NCBI RefSeq assembly: GCF_014212055.1
Contig: NZ_JACJVO010000005.1
Coordinates: 181,461 to 245,460, forward strand
Reading direction: 5' to 3'
Source of the DNA: Cohnella zeiphila
GTDB taxonomy: Bacteria; Bacillota; Bacilli; Paenibacillales; Paenibacillaceae
Length of the DNA stretch: 64,000 bases
Within the stretch, counting starts at the first letter, position 1, and the number at the start of each line of letters is the position of its first letter. The notes below the pieces were generated by a model. That model was not told the origin of the DNA. It was given only the letters and a program-made list of their open reading frames with translations, and did not search any database. The translations under genes were made by a program, and so were the position numbers. Below, in pieces: positions 1 through 8,768 of the stretch.

Positions 1-247
1 TCCGCGCCGGACGACCCGGCTTGGGACGTTTGACTGGCGGACCCATCGAGTGGGCCTGCTGCAGCTTGGCTGCGAAGAAAGACTGGAAAGCCTAAAGAAA
101 TCCGTCTTGGCGCGCACAGGTCCTTCCGCTCGTCCTTTTCTTTCAGCTTGTACACCAGATCGACGACAACGAGCTCAAGGAGGTGCTGTCCCCTGCATCC
201 TCAGGCTCGAAGGGGATGCTTGAAGGACTGAGGCGATCGCGGCTGCT
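1..247. other. Left edge, no gene recognised
   Basis: No convincing gene is visible here. The minus strand is open from about position 200 to the window edge and contains a short charged stretch (residues resembling VYKLKEKDERKDL), but it has no start codon with a ribosome binding site and its last 30 codons look non-coding. It could be the inner part of a gene or gene remnant that continues to the left. I do not assign a function. Confidence 0.3.
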
Positions 248-428
248 GCGATGAAAATCATCGCAACGCGAGGGGGCGACGTCGTCCGACCATGGTATTG
301 CGATGAAAAGATCGTATCAGCCCCCATTCTCTTCGGTTCGCGAAGGAGAAGGTGGACTGATACGATCCAAAACATCGTTAAAGCGAGTGGCGAACGGACG
401 GGCTCGGTTCGATGCGATGTTTTGGATC
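248..428. repeat. Cluster of CGATG/CATCG hairpins and nested inverted repeats
   Basis: Three inverted repeats follow each other. GCGATG and CATCGC (248-264) surround a 5-nt loop. GATCGTATCAG (310-320) pairs with CTGATACGATC (357-367). GATCCAAAACATCG (364-377) pairs perfectly over 14 bp with CGATGTTTTGGATC (415-428). The last two share four bases (364-367), so the two hairpins exclude each other. The CGATG/CATCG core recurs near 7.5 kb and 51.1 kb. The cluster lies downstream of the GH127 gene, which reads leftward and ends at 526. Confidence 0.6.
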
Positions 429-525
429 GCAACGAAGCTTTGGACCTCGCCGGCCGGGGAGAAACGGACGCACTTGCCTCTTCCGAACGGCCGCCTGGCA
501 CTTTTCGCCCGGCGTTTTTGTGCGA

Positions 526-2466
526 TCAACGCCGCAGCCAGACGCTCATCTCGCCCGGTTCGCGGTTGCCCCACAAGTAGTAGGGGATCGCCTTGAAGCG
601 AGCGGGCTTCGTCCGTTTCTCGAGCGGCCGGTACGGCACGCTGTCCGCCCAAGCCGACGCGTCGTCGACCTGTCCGTCTCCCTCGACGACGACGCAGCCG
701 CCGAGCAGACCGGCATCGAACCGCTCCGCCAGCTTCGGCTCGTCGGCCAGCGACAGCGAGGCGACCGGCGCGCCGTTATCCGCCTCTTCGACGCAATAGA
801 CGAGCGGGCCGCGCTGAATGGCCGCTTTGCCCGCGTCGGCGCGGATGAGCGGATGGGCGGCGACCAGCTTCGTCTCCAGCGGCAGCAGCCACTCTACCGT
901 ATCGCCGTCCGCCCAGGTTCGCTCTACGATCGCATAGCCGTTTTCGACGCGGTAATCCTGAGCCTTCCCGCCGACGGTCAGCGCCGGCTTGCCGCTCTGG
1001 AACCAGTTCGGCACGCGCAGCGCCAGCGCGAACGGGACGCTGCCTTCCGGCAGCGACACCCGGAATTCCACGCGGCCGTTCCATGGCAGCTCGGAAGTTT
1101 GCCGCAGCGTCACCCGTCCGGAAGCGAGATCGAACGCCGCCTCGCTGCCGATGAACAGGTGCGCGTAAACCGTCTTCGCGTCTTCGGAGACGGTATAGAT
1201 GTAATCGTTCAGCGAGCTGAGCAGCCGGGCCACGTTGGGCGGGCAGCACGAGCAGCCGAACCACTTCTGCCGGACCGGCTTCACATGATGCTTGCCGGGA
1301 TTCTTGGCGCTCGCTTCCGGCCACACCTCGAGCGGATTGACGTAGAAAAAGTGCTTGCCGTCCTTGGACATGCTGCCGAGCACGTTGTTGTACAGCGCGC
1401 GCTCCAGGACGTCGGCGTACTCGCTTTTCGCTTCTAGCTGCAGCATCCGGCGCGCCCAGAAGATGAGCCCGATCGAGGCGCACGTCTCCGCGTACACCGT
1501 GTCGTTGGGCAGATCGTAGTCGAACGAGAACGCTTCGCCGTGGTGCGTCGAGCCGATGCCGCCGGTGATGTACATCTGCTTGCCGGTCACGTTGCGCCAC
1601 AGGCGCTCGCAAGCCTCGCGCAGGCCGGCGTCTCCGGTCAGCCTGGCCAGATCGGCCATCGCCGTATACATGTAGACGGCGCGAACGGAGTGGCCGACGG
1701 CGACCGACTGCTCGCGGACCGGAAGATGGCTCTGGTTGTATTCCAGATTCGGCGCCGAGACGGTTCCCTGCACCCAGTGGCTCGTCCGCCCCCGGCGCTC
1801 CCATTCCTCCGTAAAGTAGCTCGGCTTGCTGCCGCGCTCGTCGATGAAGTAGCGGCTCAGCTTCAGATAGCGCTCTTCGCCGGTCGTCTCGTACAGCTTG
1901 ACGAGCGCCAGCTCGATCTCCTGGTGGCCGCAGTAGCCTCTGATCTTGCCGGGCTCCGTACCGAACACGCTGTCGATATAATCGGAGAACCGGCACATGA
2001 TATCGAGCAGCTTTCGCTTGCCGGTACCGTTGTAGTAAGCGACCGCGGCTTCGATCATATGGCCGGCGCAATAAAGCTCGTGGGCGTCCAGCAGGTTCGT
2101 CCAACGCTTGCCCGGCTCCTTGACGGTGAAGTACGTATTCAAGTAGCCGTCTTCTCGCTGGGCTTGACCGATCAGTTCGATCGCGTCGTCGGCGATCTTC
2201 GTAAGCTCCGGATCCGGATGCGTGGCGAGCGAATAGCCGACCGCCTCCAGCCATTTGGCCAGATCGCTGTCCTGGAACACCATGCCGCCGAATTCGCCTT
2301 CCTCCAGCCCCGCCGCGATGCGGAAATTCCGGATCGCGTAGCTCGGCTCCGCCCCTTCGACCCGATCGTTGAGCGCCTCCCACTGATAAGGAATGACCGT
2401 CTTGCGAACGAGCTCCGAATACCCGCTCCAGAAATCGTCGCGGATCTGAACCTGCCCTTTCCGCAT
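526..2466 (-). CDS. Beta-L-arabinofuranosidase, GH127 family
   Basis: This 646-residue protein matches the GH127 (former DUF1680) family in length and throughout its (alpha/alpha)6-barrel. These enzymes release beta-linked L-arabinofuranose from arabino-oligosaccharides by a cysteine-based retaining mechanism. The acid/base Glu (E311 in GEAFS), the zinc ligands E327 and C329 (AETCAS) and the cysteine pair C407/C408 (CSCCPPN), which includes the nucleophile, are all present with the spacing known from Bifidobacterium HypBA1. There is no signal peptide, so it acts in the cytoplasm on imported oligosaccharides. I chose the ATG at 2464-2466 because GAGGAGG sits 7 nt before it; an ATG 7 codons upstream has no such site. 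An AraC regulator is transcribed divergently from 2592 and probably controls it. Family assignment is firm; the exact linkage is inferred. Confidence 0.93.
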   Translation of the reverse strand: MRKGQVQIRDDFWSGYSELVRKTVIPYQWEALNDRVEGAEPSYAIRNFRIAAGLEEGEFGGMVFQDSDLAKWLEAVGYSLATHPDPELTKIADDAIELIGQAQREDGYLNTYFTVKEPGKRWTNLLDAHELYCAGHMIEAAVAYYNGTGKRKLLDIMCRFSDYIDSVFGTEPGKIRGYCGHQEIELALVKLYETTGEERYLKLSRYFIDERGSKPSYFTEEWERRGRTSHWVQGTVSAPNLEYNQSHLPVREQSVAVGHSVRAVYMYTAMADLARLTGDAGLREACERLWRNVTGKQMYITGGIGSTHHGEAFSFDYDLPNDTVYAETCASIGLIFWARRMLQLEAKSEYADVLERALYNNVLGSMSKDGKHFFYVNPLEVWPEASAKNPGKHHVKPVRQKWFGCSCCPPNVARLLSSLNDYIYTVSEDAKTVYAHLFIGSEAAFDLASGRVTLRQTSELPWNGRVEFRVSLPEGSVPFALALRVPNWFQSGKPALTVGGKAQDYRVENGYAIVERTWADGDTVEWLLPLETKLVAAHPLIRADAGKAAIQRGPLVYCVEEADNGAPVASLSLADEPKLAERFDAGLLGGCVVVEGDGQVDDASAWADSVPYRPLEKRTKPARFKAIPYYLWGNREPGEMSVWLRR

Positions 2467-2591
2467 GCCGCTACCTCCTCGAAACATTAGAAATTGACTC
2501 TTCCTCCTTTCGAGTATATTCTTTTCGTGGTAAGCGAAATAGAGCCGAATTGAACTTCATTTCTATAAAATCCGACACAGGAGGCGGAAGG

Positions 2592-3434
2592 ATGAACGAG
2601 GATGGAACGGTGCTTCTCCAGGCGCCTCCGCTTCCGTATTATTTGGGGGCGGGCCGTTCGGATTTCAAGCCCGGGGATCAGCATCCGAACCGGCGGAATC
2701 TGGGCATTTACGATTTGCTGCTCGTGGTCAAAGGCGCGCTGCCGATCGGGGAGAACGGCCGGGAATGGACGCTGACGGAAGGAGAGACGCTGCTGCTTTT
2801 TCCGGAGGGAGAGCATTACGCGGCGGGGCCTTGCGACCGGGAGACGGTGTTCTATTGGGTTCACTTCGAGCACGGGAAGGAGCCGGGGGCTTCCGAAGAC
2901 GCCGTCCGGGCCTCCCGGCCGTTCGGCAATCCCCACGGCGTCCGCATTCCGAAGCGTTCCCGGCTTGCCGACCCGCAAGCCGCCTTCAGCTTGCTGCGGC
3001 AGCTGCTGGCTCCGGCGTCCGGCGGCGCTTCCTTCTGGCAGGAGCAGCGGCTGTTCGCCGAACTGCTCGCCATGCTGGAGCGGGAAGGCGAAGGCGAGGC
3101 CGGATCTCCGTCCGCCCGGCTTGCGGAACGGGCCGCGGCTTATCTGCGCCAGAACCACCGCGCGGAGCTGACGAACGAGGCGCTGGCGCAGGCGCTCCTT
3201 TTCCACCCCAACTACGTGGTCCGCTGCATGAAAGCGAAATACGGCCGCACGCCGATGGATTACCTGCACGACTATCGGATCGAGCAGGCCAAACGCCTGC
3301 TGGTCGCGACCGGCTGGCCGGTCTCGAGGATCGCCGAAGAGGTCGGATTCCGCTACGCGCCGTACTTTTCGGCCTGCTTCAAGCGCACCGTCGGGCAGTC
3401 GCCTCTGCAATTCAGGAAACAGTATCTTTCCTGA
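2592..3434 (+). CDS. AraC-family transcriptional regulator
   Basis: This 280-residue protein has an N-terminal cupin-like sugar-sensing domain (about residues 10-150) and a C-terminal pair of helix-turn-helix motifs (about 175-278, ending RYAPYFSACFKRTVGQSPLQFRK-type). Such proteins usually activate an adjacent sugar-utilisation gene on binding a sugar. The start at 2592 is set by AGGAGG 7 nt upstream; an ATG at 2550 lacks a site. It diverges from the GH127 gene across 125 bp, so that gene is the most likely target and an arabinose-containing sugar the likely effector (inference). It stops just before the promoter of the TetR gene. Confidence 0.88.
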   Translation: MNEDGTVLLQAPPLPYYLGAGRSDFKPGDQHPNRRNLGIYDLLLVVKGALPIGENGREWTLTEGETLLLFPEGEHYAAGPCDRETVFYWVHFEHGKEPGASEDAVRASRPFGNPHGVRIPKRSRLADPQAAFSLLRQLLAPASGGASFWQEQRLFAELLAMLEREGEGEAGSPSARLAERAAAYLRQNHRAELTNEALAQALLFHPNYVVRCMKAKYGRTPMDYLHDYRIEQAKRLLVATGWPVSRIAEEVGFRYAPYFSACFKRTVGQSPLQFRKQYLS

Positions 3435-3453
3435 ATATATGGTTTCTGAATAT

Positions 3454-3482
3454 TTGACAGATTGGTACAGAATTGCTACGAT
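3454..3482 (+). promoter_or_regulatory. tetR promoter with operator in the spacer
   Basis: TTGACA (3454-3459) and TACGAT (3477-3482) are separated by exactly 17 bp. The spacer contains ATTGGTACAGAATTGC (3461-3476), which matches, in inverted orientation, the sequence in the same position of the promoter of the downstream MFS gene (13 of 16 bases). A repressor bound here would block RNA polymerase, so this is the probable autoregulatory operator of the TetR protein. Confidence 0.7.
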
Positions 3483-3518
3483 AGGAGCACAACCACATTA
3501 TGGGAAAGGAAATCGCCG

Positions 3519-4109
3519 ATGAGCAAAAGCGGAAGGCCGCGCGAATTCGAAGATACGACGGTCATCGATGCCGCTATGGAAGTGTTCTGGAAGAACGGCT
3601 ATGAAGCATGCTCCACGGACGATCTGTGCAAAGGAACGGGACTCGGGCGGGGCAGCCTGTACAATGCGTTCGGGAGCAAGCACGAGCTCTACGAACAGGC
3701 GCTTCTGCGATATCATCGAGCCGGAATCGACGCTCAGATCGACATTTTGCGGCGGCCGGGCCGGCTGAGGGAACGGCTGCGCGCTTTGTTGGAATGGGCG
3801 ATTCGCGAAGATTTCTCCGATGCCGGACGCAGAGGGTGCCTGATCATTAATGCGGCTATGGAGCGCGCGCAGAAAGATCCGGCGGTCGAGCGGATCTTCA
3901 AACAGCATGTCGACCGGTTGGGGCAGGCTTTGAGCGAGGCGATCGAAGAAGGCCGGAACGCGGGGGAAGTGCCTTCCGGGCGGCGGACGTCGGAGCTTGC
4001 CGCCTTGTTCCTGAGCAGCTACTACGGGCTTCGCGTGCTCAACGCCGCCGCTCAGAATCGCGGGATGGCCGATCAAGTAGCCGAAGGAGTGCTGAACGTA
4101 TTGAATTAG
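3519..4109 (+). CDS. TetR/AcrR-family repressor
   Basis: This 196-residue regulator has an N-terminal TetR helix-turn-helix (residues 8-55; GRPREFEDTTVIDAAMEVFW and the recognition helix around GLGRGSLYNAFGSK) and an all-helical ligand-binding C-terminus. The group with the SGRPREF N-terminus commonly represses a neighbouring transporter. The start at 3519 is preceded by GGGAAAGG; an upstream in-frame ATG overlaps the promoter and is rejected. A short hairpin and T-run separate it from the MFS transporter gene that starts 70 bp later, and both genes carry the same operator-like sequence. It probably senses a substrate of that pump. Confidence 0.9.
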   Translation: MSKSGRPREFEDTTVIDAAMEVFWKNGYEACSTDDLCKGTGLGRGSLYNAFGSKHELYEQALLRYHRAGIDAQIDILRRPGRLRERLRALLEWAIREDFSDAGRRGCLIINAAMERAQKDPAVERIFKQHVDRLGQALSEAIEEGRNAGEVPSGRRTSELAALFLSSYYGLRVLNAAAQNRGMADQVAEGVLNVLN

Positions 4110-4110
4110 A

Positions 4111-4131
4111 GCCGCTTGCGGCGCTTTTTTT
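4111..4131 (+). terminator. Short terminator after tetR
   Basis: GCCGC and GCGGC form a 5-bp stem with a 2-nt loop followed by TTTTTTT just after the tetR stop codon. The stem is short, so termination may be partial. Confidence 0.5.
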
Positions 4132-4158
4132 GACCAATTTTGTACTGATTAATACAAA
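4130..4158 (+). promoter_or_regulatory. MFS promoter with the same operator in its spacer
   Basis: TTGACC (4130-4135) and TACAAA (4153-4158) are 17 bp apart. The sequence CCAATTTTGTACTGAT (4134-4149) is the reverse complement, with three differences, of the spacer of the tetR promoter. The matching placement at two promoters argues for a real TetR operator. Confidence 0.65.
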
Positions 4159-4179
4159 AATCAAAAAGGAGTTATTGCG

Positions 4180-5346
4180 ATGCCTATAGCGATTTACGCA
4201 ATGGGATGGATGATCTTCTCCATGACGACGTCCGAATTCATGGTAGCCGGGATGATGTCCTCCCTGGCCGAGGAGTTCGAAGTGTCGATCGCGGCGATCG
4301 GATACCTCATCTCGGCCTATTCGGCAGGGATGATCGTAGGAGGCCCTCTGTTGACCGTCGGACTGACGAAAATGCCCCGAAAGCAGGCTTTTCTGCTTCT
4401 GGCCCTGATCTTCCTTGCCGGGCAGACGCTAGGGGCGCTGGCCCCGAATTATGAGACCATGATGGCGGCCCGAATCGTGACCGGCATCTCTTCGGCGGCC
4501 TGCTTCGGCGTATCGCTCGCCATCTCCTTCGAACTCGTCCCGCCTCGGTCGCGCGGCCGGGCGGCTTCCGTCGTGCTCGGGGGACTCATGATCGCCACCG
4601 CGCTGGGACTGCCGGCATCCATGGTTTCCGACCGCTTCTTCGGTTGGCGCTTCAGCTTCTGGGCGGTGGATCTGTTCGTTCTGCTGTCGGGACTTGCGGC
4701 TTTAAAAGCGATTCCCGCTTTGGCCCAACCGGCATCCATCCGCATTCGGAGCGAACTGACCGCACTGGCCAATCCGTACTTGTGGGGGGCGTACGCGACA
4801 AGCATGCTCATCATTGGGGCCACGTTCGCAGCCTTCAGCTACTTCTCCCCGATCCTGGCCGATCTGGCCGGATTCGGCCCCGTGGCGCTCCCCCTGATCC
4901 TGGGGATATACGGCGGGGCGACCGTGCTCGGCAATATCGCGACGGGAAGACTCGCCGATCGCTATGCGATGCCCCTTCACGTTGCCGGCCTCGCCGCGTT
5001 GACAGCGGCGTTGATTCTTTTCGCCTTGTTCGCGGATCGACCGGCCGTCGCCGTTATGGCCGTGGTCGCCGTCGGAATCGTCGGGGTGCCCATGAATCCG
5101 GCCATGACGACCCGAATCGCGCGGATTGCCGGTACCGGGACTTTGGTGACGACGATCCACGGATCCGTCATCAGTCTGGGTGTCGTGCTTGGCTCCGCGG
5201 CTGGCGGATTTGCGATCGATGCCGGCTTCGGCCTTGCTTCTCCCCTGTGGGTCGGAGCCTTCTTGGCGCTGGCCGGCTTACTCTCCTTGCTTCCTCTTTT
5301 CCAGCCAAAGGACGTGCACATCTCCGCGAGGGAGATCGAGTCGTGA
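4180..5346 (+). CDS. MFS efflux transporter, DHA1-like
   Basis: This 388-residue protein has the size and 12 membrane helices of drug:H+ antiporters of the major facilitator superfamily. The N-terminus (TTSEFMVAGMM) and the motif-C-like glycine-rich helix 5 fit the AraJ/YdhP/Bcr group, which exports small organic molecules or sugars. An AAAAAGGAG site precedes the ATG at 4180. It follows tetR and its promoter contains the presumed TetR operator, so it should be induced by the TetR ligand. The substrate cannot be predicted from sequence. Confidence 0.88.
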   Translation: MPIAIYAMGWMIFSMTTSEFMVAGMMSSLAEEFEVSIAAIGYLISAYSAGMIVGGPLLTVGLTKMPRKQAFLLLALIFLAGQTLGALAPNYETMMAARIVTGISSAACFGVSLAISFELVPPRSRGRAASVVLGGLMIATALGLPASMVSDRFFGWRFSFWAVDLFVLLSGLAALKAIPALAQPASIRIRSELTALANPYLWGAYATSMLIIGATFAAFSYFSPILADLAGFGPVALPLILGIYGGATVLGNIATGRLADRYAMPLHVAGLAALTAALILFALFADRPAVAVMAVVAVGIVGVPMNPAMTTRIARIAGTGTLVTTIHGSVISLGVVLGSAAGGFAIDAGFGLASPLWVGAFLALAGLLSLLPLFQPKDVHISAREIES

Positions 5347-5439
5347 ATCCCGCTTGCCCGGATAGCGCACCGAGAAGAGATCGGGTACAATGAGGGCGAA
5401 GCTTAAGGGGAACGGCATGAGAGAGCGGAGGTCTTCGGA

Positions 5440-6339
5440 ATGGAAGCGGAGGAGATGAGCTGGCCTGTCATTCATACGGTAGGGGACGTGCTCGTTCAGA
5501 GAGGCTTCGTGCTAGGCCCTCGGGAGATCGGGGACTTCGAACTGGTTTACTTCCCGGAAGGGACGGGGACGGTGTATGAATTGGGAGACGACGCCCTTCC
5601 GCTCGATGAGCCTTGCTTCGTCCTGACCCGGCCGGGGGAGTGTCACCGGTACCGCTTCGATCCGGCCGCCAACGTCCGTCACCTGTTCGTCCATTTCGAT
5701 TACGCCGCCTTCCGGGACCCGTCGTCCGGATTGGAGGCGCTCGTCCGGACGGACCGGATTCCCGCTCTCCGGAGCAGCCTCGCAGCCGGGATGATCCGGC
5801 AAATTCTCCGCATCGCGAACGAGCAAGGCCCCGGCTGGAAAAGGCGGATCTCCGCCTTGCTCGCAGCCGCGCTGGAGGAGCTGCAGGCATGCGCCGGCCG
5901 CGGCTCGGGCCCGGCTTCGCAGCCCGTCTCGCTTCCCATTTCGCTGGCCATCGAATATATGGAGGAGCACCTGGCGGAGCCGGCGCTGTCGATCGAGAAG
6001 ATCGCCCGGCATTCCGGCTGGTCCCACGAACACTTTACGCGCGTGTTCGCGGCCGAGCTCGGCATGACGCCGAAGCGGGCGCTGCTCGAGCGCCGGCTGC
6101 TGCGGGCCGAGCGAATGATGCTGCGCGCCGAGGGGACGGTCAAGCAGATCGCCTTCAGCGTCGGCTTCGGAGACGAGCACCATTTCTCGAAAATGTACAA
6201 GCGCATCCGCGGCATCACCGCCTCCGAATATATGGAGCGCTGCAAGGATCCGCTGTTCCGCCATACGGCGGCGGCCGTCGATCCCGACACGCCGTACCCG
6301 ATCAACTGTTATGTCATGGTGAACGCCCCGATCAAATAA
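5440..6339 (+). CDS. AraC-family transcriptional regulator
   Basis: This 299-residue protein has a cupin-type sensor domain (about residues 15-150, with the HxFVHFDY-like strand at 90-98) and a C-terminal AraC DNA-binding domain (about 175-280; LAEPALSIEKIARHSGWS and FGDEHHFSKMYKR). GGAGG lies 8 nt before the ATG at 5440. It is followed on the same strand by a phytanoyl-CoA-dioxygenase-like gene 87 bp downstream, which is the natural target. The ligand is unknown. Confidence 0.87.
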   Translation: MEAEEMSWPVIHTVGDVLVQRGFVLGPREIGDFELVYFPEGTGTVYELGDDALPLDEPCFVLTRPGECHRYRFDPAANVRHLFVHFDYAAFRDPSSGLEALVRTDRIPALRSSLAAGMIRQILRIANEQGPGWKRRISALLAAALEELQACAGRGSGPASQPVSLPISLAIEYMEEHLAEPALSIEKIARHSGWSHEHFTRVFAAELGMTPKRALLERRLLRAERMMLRAEGTVKQIAFSVGFGDEHHFSKMYKRIRGITASEYMERCKDPLFRHTAAAVDPDTPYPINCYVMVNAPIK

Positions 6340-6426
6340 ACACCCCATTTCGCGGGTTTCGTCCATGGCGGGAGCGATCCGACCCGAGGCATAATGGGGT
6401 CATCAAAAGGATGGAGGGATCGCTTC

Positions 6427-7416
6427 ATGGGCATCGCCTATACGCCGAAATCGAGGGGACGCGCGGATCGATATCGGGTCAGCGTCAATGAATATAAGCA
6501 GTATCACCGGGAAGGATACGTCATCGTCCGGGGGCTGCTTCCCGCGGGTACGATCGGCGAATTGTACGACCTGGCCGAACGAACCCGCACTCGGGCCGAT
6601 ACGAAGGTCAAGACCGGAGAGACGGACCCGTTGAAGGAGGAGTTCGCCCAAGCGACCCGCGTTCACATGCTCTCCCGCATCGACGCGGCCGCCGAGCGCG
6701 GCATGCTGAACCCGCTTATCCTGGACGTGATCGAGGCGCTCGTCGGGCCGGACGTGTATGCGCTTCAATCGATGATGTTCCTCAATCCGCCGGGCCGCGG
6801 CGGACAAGGCTGGCACCAGGACGCGTGCTATATCAAGACGCATCCCGACACGCTGATCGGCGCCTGGATCGCCTTAGAGCGGGCGGACGAGGAGAACGGG
6901 TGCCTGTGGGTGGCGCCGGGCTCCAACCATGAGCCGATCTATCCTCCCGCCGGGTTCGGGGGCGGCAACGTGCATGCGCTCGATTCGTTCAGCGATCTTC
7001 ACGAGGTGCAGAACGTCAGCCATCTGGACGACGAGGTCAACACGCTTTCCAAGGTAGTGGCGAACTATCCGCCGCCGATTCCGGTCGTGCTTGAGCCGGG
7101 CGACGTGCTGTTCTTCCATTCGCATCTGTTCCACCGCTCGTACCCGAACAAGACCGCGGACCGCTTCCGCCGCTCGTACGTGTGCCATTATTGCAACGCC
7201 CGTTCGCTGGTGCCGTGGGACCATGACGGCTACGAAGGGGATTCCGGCAATTACCGGCAAATTCTCGCCCGCGGCCGAACGCATCTGCCGTACGCCGAGC
7301 CTGCGTTCGGGACGGAGGTCTACCTATACGACGGCGTCGAAGGTTCCGACAGCGTGCGCATGATGGGCATGGACGACGGCATGATGATGCCGGTCGTGCA
7401 GAAGAAGGAAGATTGA
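6427..7416 (+). CDS. Phytanoyl-CoA dioxygenase (PhyH)-family Fe(II)/2-oxoglutarate oxygenase
   Basis: This 329-residue cytoplasmic enzyme has the jelly-roll fold of PhyH-like oxygenases. The iron ligands are visible as H130 and D132 (GWHQDACY) and the distal H236 (HLFHRSYPN), with R246 a plausible 2-oxoglutarate anchor. Bacterial homologues hydroxylate small molecules, lipids or natural products, and many sit in catabolic gene sets beside AraC regulators. The start at 6427 has GGAGGG 8 nt upstream; an ATG at 6394 lacks one. The substrate is unknown. The neighbouring AraC gene suggests an inducible catabolic role. Confidence 0.82.
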   Translation: MGIAYTPKSRGRADRYRVSVNEYKQYHREGYVIVRGLLPAGTIGELYDLAERTRTRADTKVKTGETDPLKEEFAQATRVHMLSRIDAAAERGMLNPLILDVIEALVGPDVYALQSMMFLNPPGRGGQGWHQDACYIKTHPDTLIGAWIALERADEENGCLWVAPGSNHEPIYPPAGFGGGNVHALDSFSDLHEVQNVSHLDDEVNTLSKVVANYPPPIPVVLEPGDVLFFHSHLFHRSYPNKTADRFRRSYVCHYCNARSLVPWDHDGYEGDSGNYRQILARGRTHLPYAEPAFGTEVYLYDGVEGSDSVRMMGMDDGMMMPVVQKKED

Positions 7417-7461
7417 CTCGGCCAGGATCCGAGCGGTAGCCCGAGCTGCCGCTTCTGCGGC

Positions 7462-7668
7462 AAGCGCGAAGAGGCCCGCTTACGATGCCAAACATCGCAA
7501 GCGGGCTCGTTAACGTGCGAGAGGCGCTAGCATGCGATGAAAAACATCGCATCGACGGGTCCGGCGCCGTTGGCGAAGCGCGAAGAGGCCCGCTTACGAT
7601 GCTAAACATCGCAAGCGGGCTCGTTAACGTGCGAGAGGCGTTTGCACGCGATGTTTTCGACCGTTAGC
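7462..7668. repeat. 65-bp direct repeat with internal hairpin, two copies
   Basis: Nearly identical 65-bp copies lie at 7462-7526 and 7576-7640. Each contains GCCCGCTT and AAGCGGGC arms around inner CGATG and CATCG arms, a stem interrupted by single bases. Between them and after them lie further CGATG/CATCG elements (about 7532-7555 and 7649-7668). The whole 305-bp gap between the PhyH gene and the adenylyltransferase gene is made of this repeat family, which recurs near 0.3 and 51.1 kb. Confidence 0.75.
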
Positions 7669-7721
7669 AGCCGTCATGCAATCCCCGGAGCTGAACCTCG
7701 CCAACATCGCGCCCCTCCCGC

Positions 7722-8576
7722 TCACGGCAGCGAGCGATATATCTTCATCGTATGCTTCGCGACGGCCTCGTCGTAATCCGGGTAGGCGTAACCGAGATGC
7801 CCCGCCACCGCATTGGCGTATTTTCTGAACAATTCGTGGCACGCGAACAGGGACTTCCACATTTCCTCATAGCCGTTTTCCGAAAAAGTGGACAGCAGCG
7901 CCTTCCAATCCTCATCCGGCAGATAACGGTCGATGAATTTGCAGTTTTTCCCCACGCTGAACGTGTAGGAGCGCTCCGCTCCGATCCGCCAGGCCATCAT
8001 GCGCAGCAATTGAGGGCACATGACCCCGTTCAGGTGGTCGATGGCAAAAAGGATCTCCTTCCTCGCCAGCCCCTTGACCACGTAAGTCGAAACCATCCAA
8101 TACTCGTTGCAGCAATCGTCGAACTCTCCGGCCGTCGGCTTCCGAATCCAATATTGCCGGTCATCGGGAACCGGCTCGTCCCGAACAAGACCGTCCTTAT
8201 CGAGCAAAACCCGGACCAGGCCGTCGCTCCCCGCGAAATAAGCTTCGGCCTCGCCGATCGGAATCAAGGTCAGGTCCAGTTTGCTGCCGTCTTCGAACAG
8301 AATGAGGTAAGAGAACCGATTGCCCAATTCCGGAGGAAAAAGCTCCATCGCTTCGGGCTTCTGCATCATCAGGCGAGATCCGAACGCAAGCAGCCAATCG
8401 TCGGTTTCCTTGAAAGAATCCAGATCGGTTACGAAGCAGGATACGTCGTAATCCTGGAACGGGTCGGGAGGGATGTTGGCGTTCGTGCGCGATCCTTCCA
8501 AAGTCGCCAGACGGATGCGATCGTCGTTCCCGGCGAATTCGACCAGCAGCTTCATCATTTCCTCTTCGCTTCTCAA
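7722..8576 (-). CDS. Aminoglycoside 6-adenylyltransferase (AadK/ANT(6)-like)
   Basis: This protein of about 284 residues aligns along its length with chromosomal AadK-type nucleotidyltransferases, which adenylylate streptomycin. The N-terminal RSEEEMMKLLVEFA, the nucleotidyltransferase motif EGSRTN with the following DYDVSCFV (catalytic Asp pair), LDLTLIP and the DEWN-like C-terminal helices are recognisable. I prefer the TTG at 8574-8576, which gives the family-typical MRSEEEM start and has AGAAGG 9 nt before it; a TTG 7 codons upstream is also possible. It stands alone between a repeat-rich gap and lspA. Actual streptomycin resistance is not shown by sequence alone. Confidence 0.85.
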   Translation of the reverse strand: MRSEEEMMKLLVEFAGNDDRIRLATLEGSRTNANIPPDPFQDYDVSCFVTDLDSFKETDDWLLAFGSRLMMQKPEAMELFPPELGNRFSYLILFEDGSKLDLTLIPIGEAEAYFAGSDGLVRVLLDKDGLVRDEPVPDDRQYWIRKPTAGEFDDCCNEYWMVSTYVVKGLARKEILFAIDHLNGVMCPQLLRMMAWRIGAERSYTFSVGKNCKFIDRYLPDEDWKALLSTFSENGYEEMWKSLFACHELFRKYANAVAGHLGYAYPDYDEAVAKHTMKIYRSLP

Positions 8577-8768
8577 CGCGGCAGCCCTTCTTTCCAACTT
8601 GATCTGAACTATTTACGGTACCGCCTCCCATATCGTTGCAAATGAAAAAATTTTACTTTTTTCGCAAATCGCGATTTCATGTTAAAATCGTAACAGGAGC
8701 TTTTTCCAAAAAGCCCGACAACCGATCCGGCAGCCCTCGGCTGACAATAACGGTTGCGGGGAGGAGGC

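Noticed and set aside
7722..8576. Acquired antibiotic-resistance cassette
   Set aside because: The AadK-like gene has the same base composition as its neighbours and no mobile element beside it. It looks like a resident chromosomal gene.
8640..8768. Possible riboswitch upstream of lspA
   Set aside because: The leader has small complementary segments and an AAATCGCGATTT palindrome, but it matches no aptamer I know and shows no terminator.
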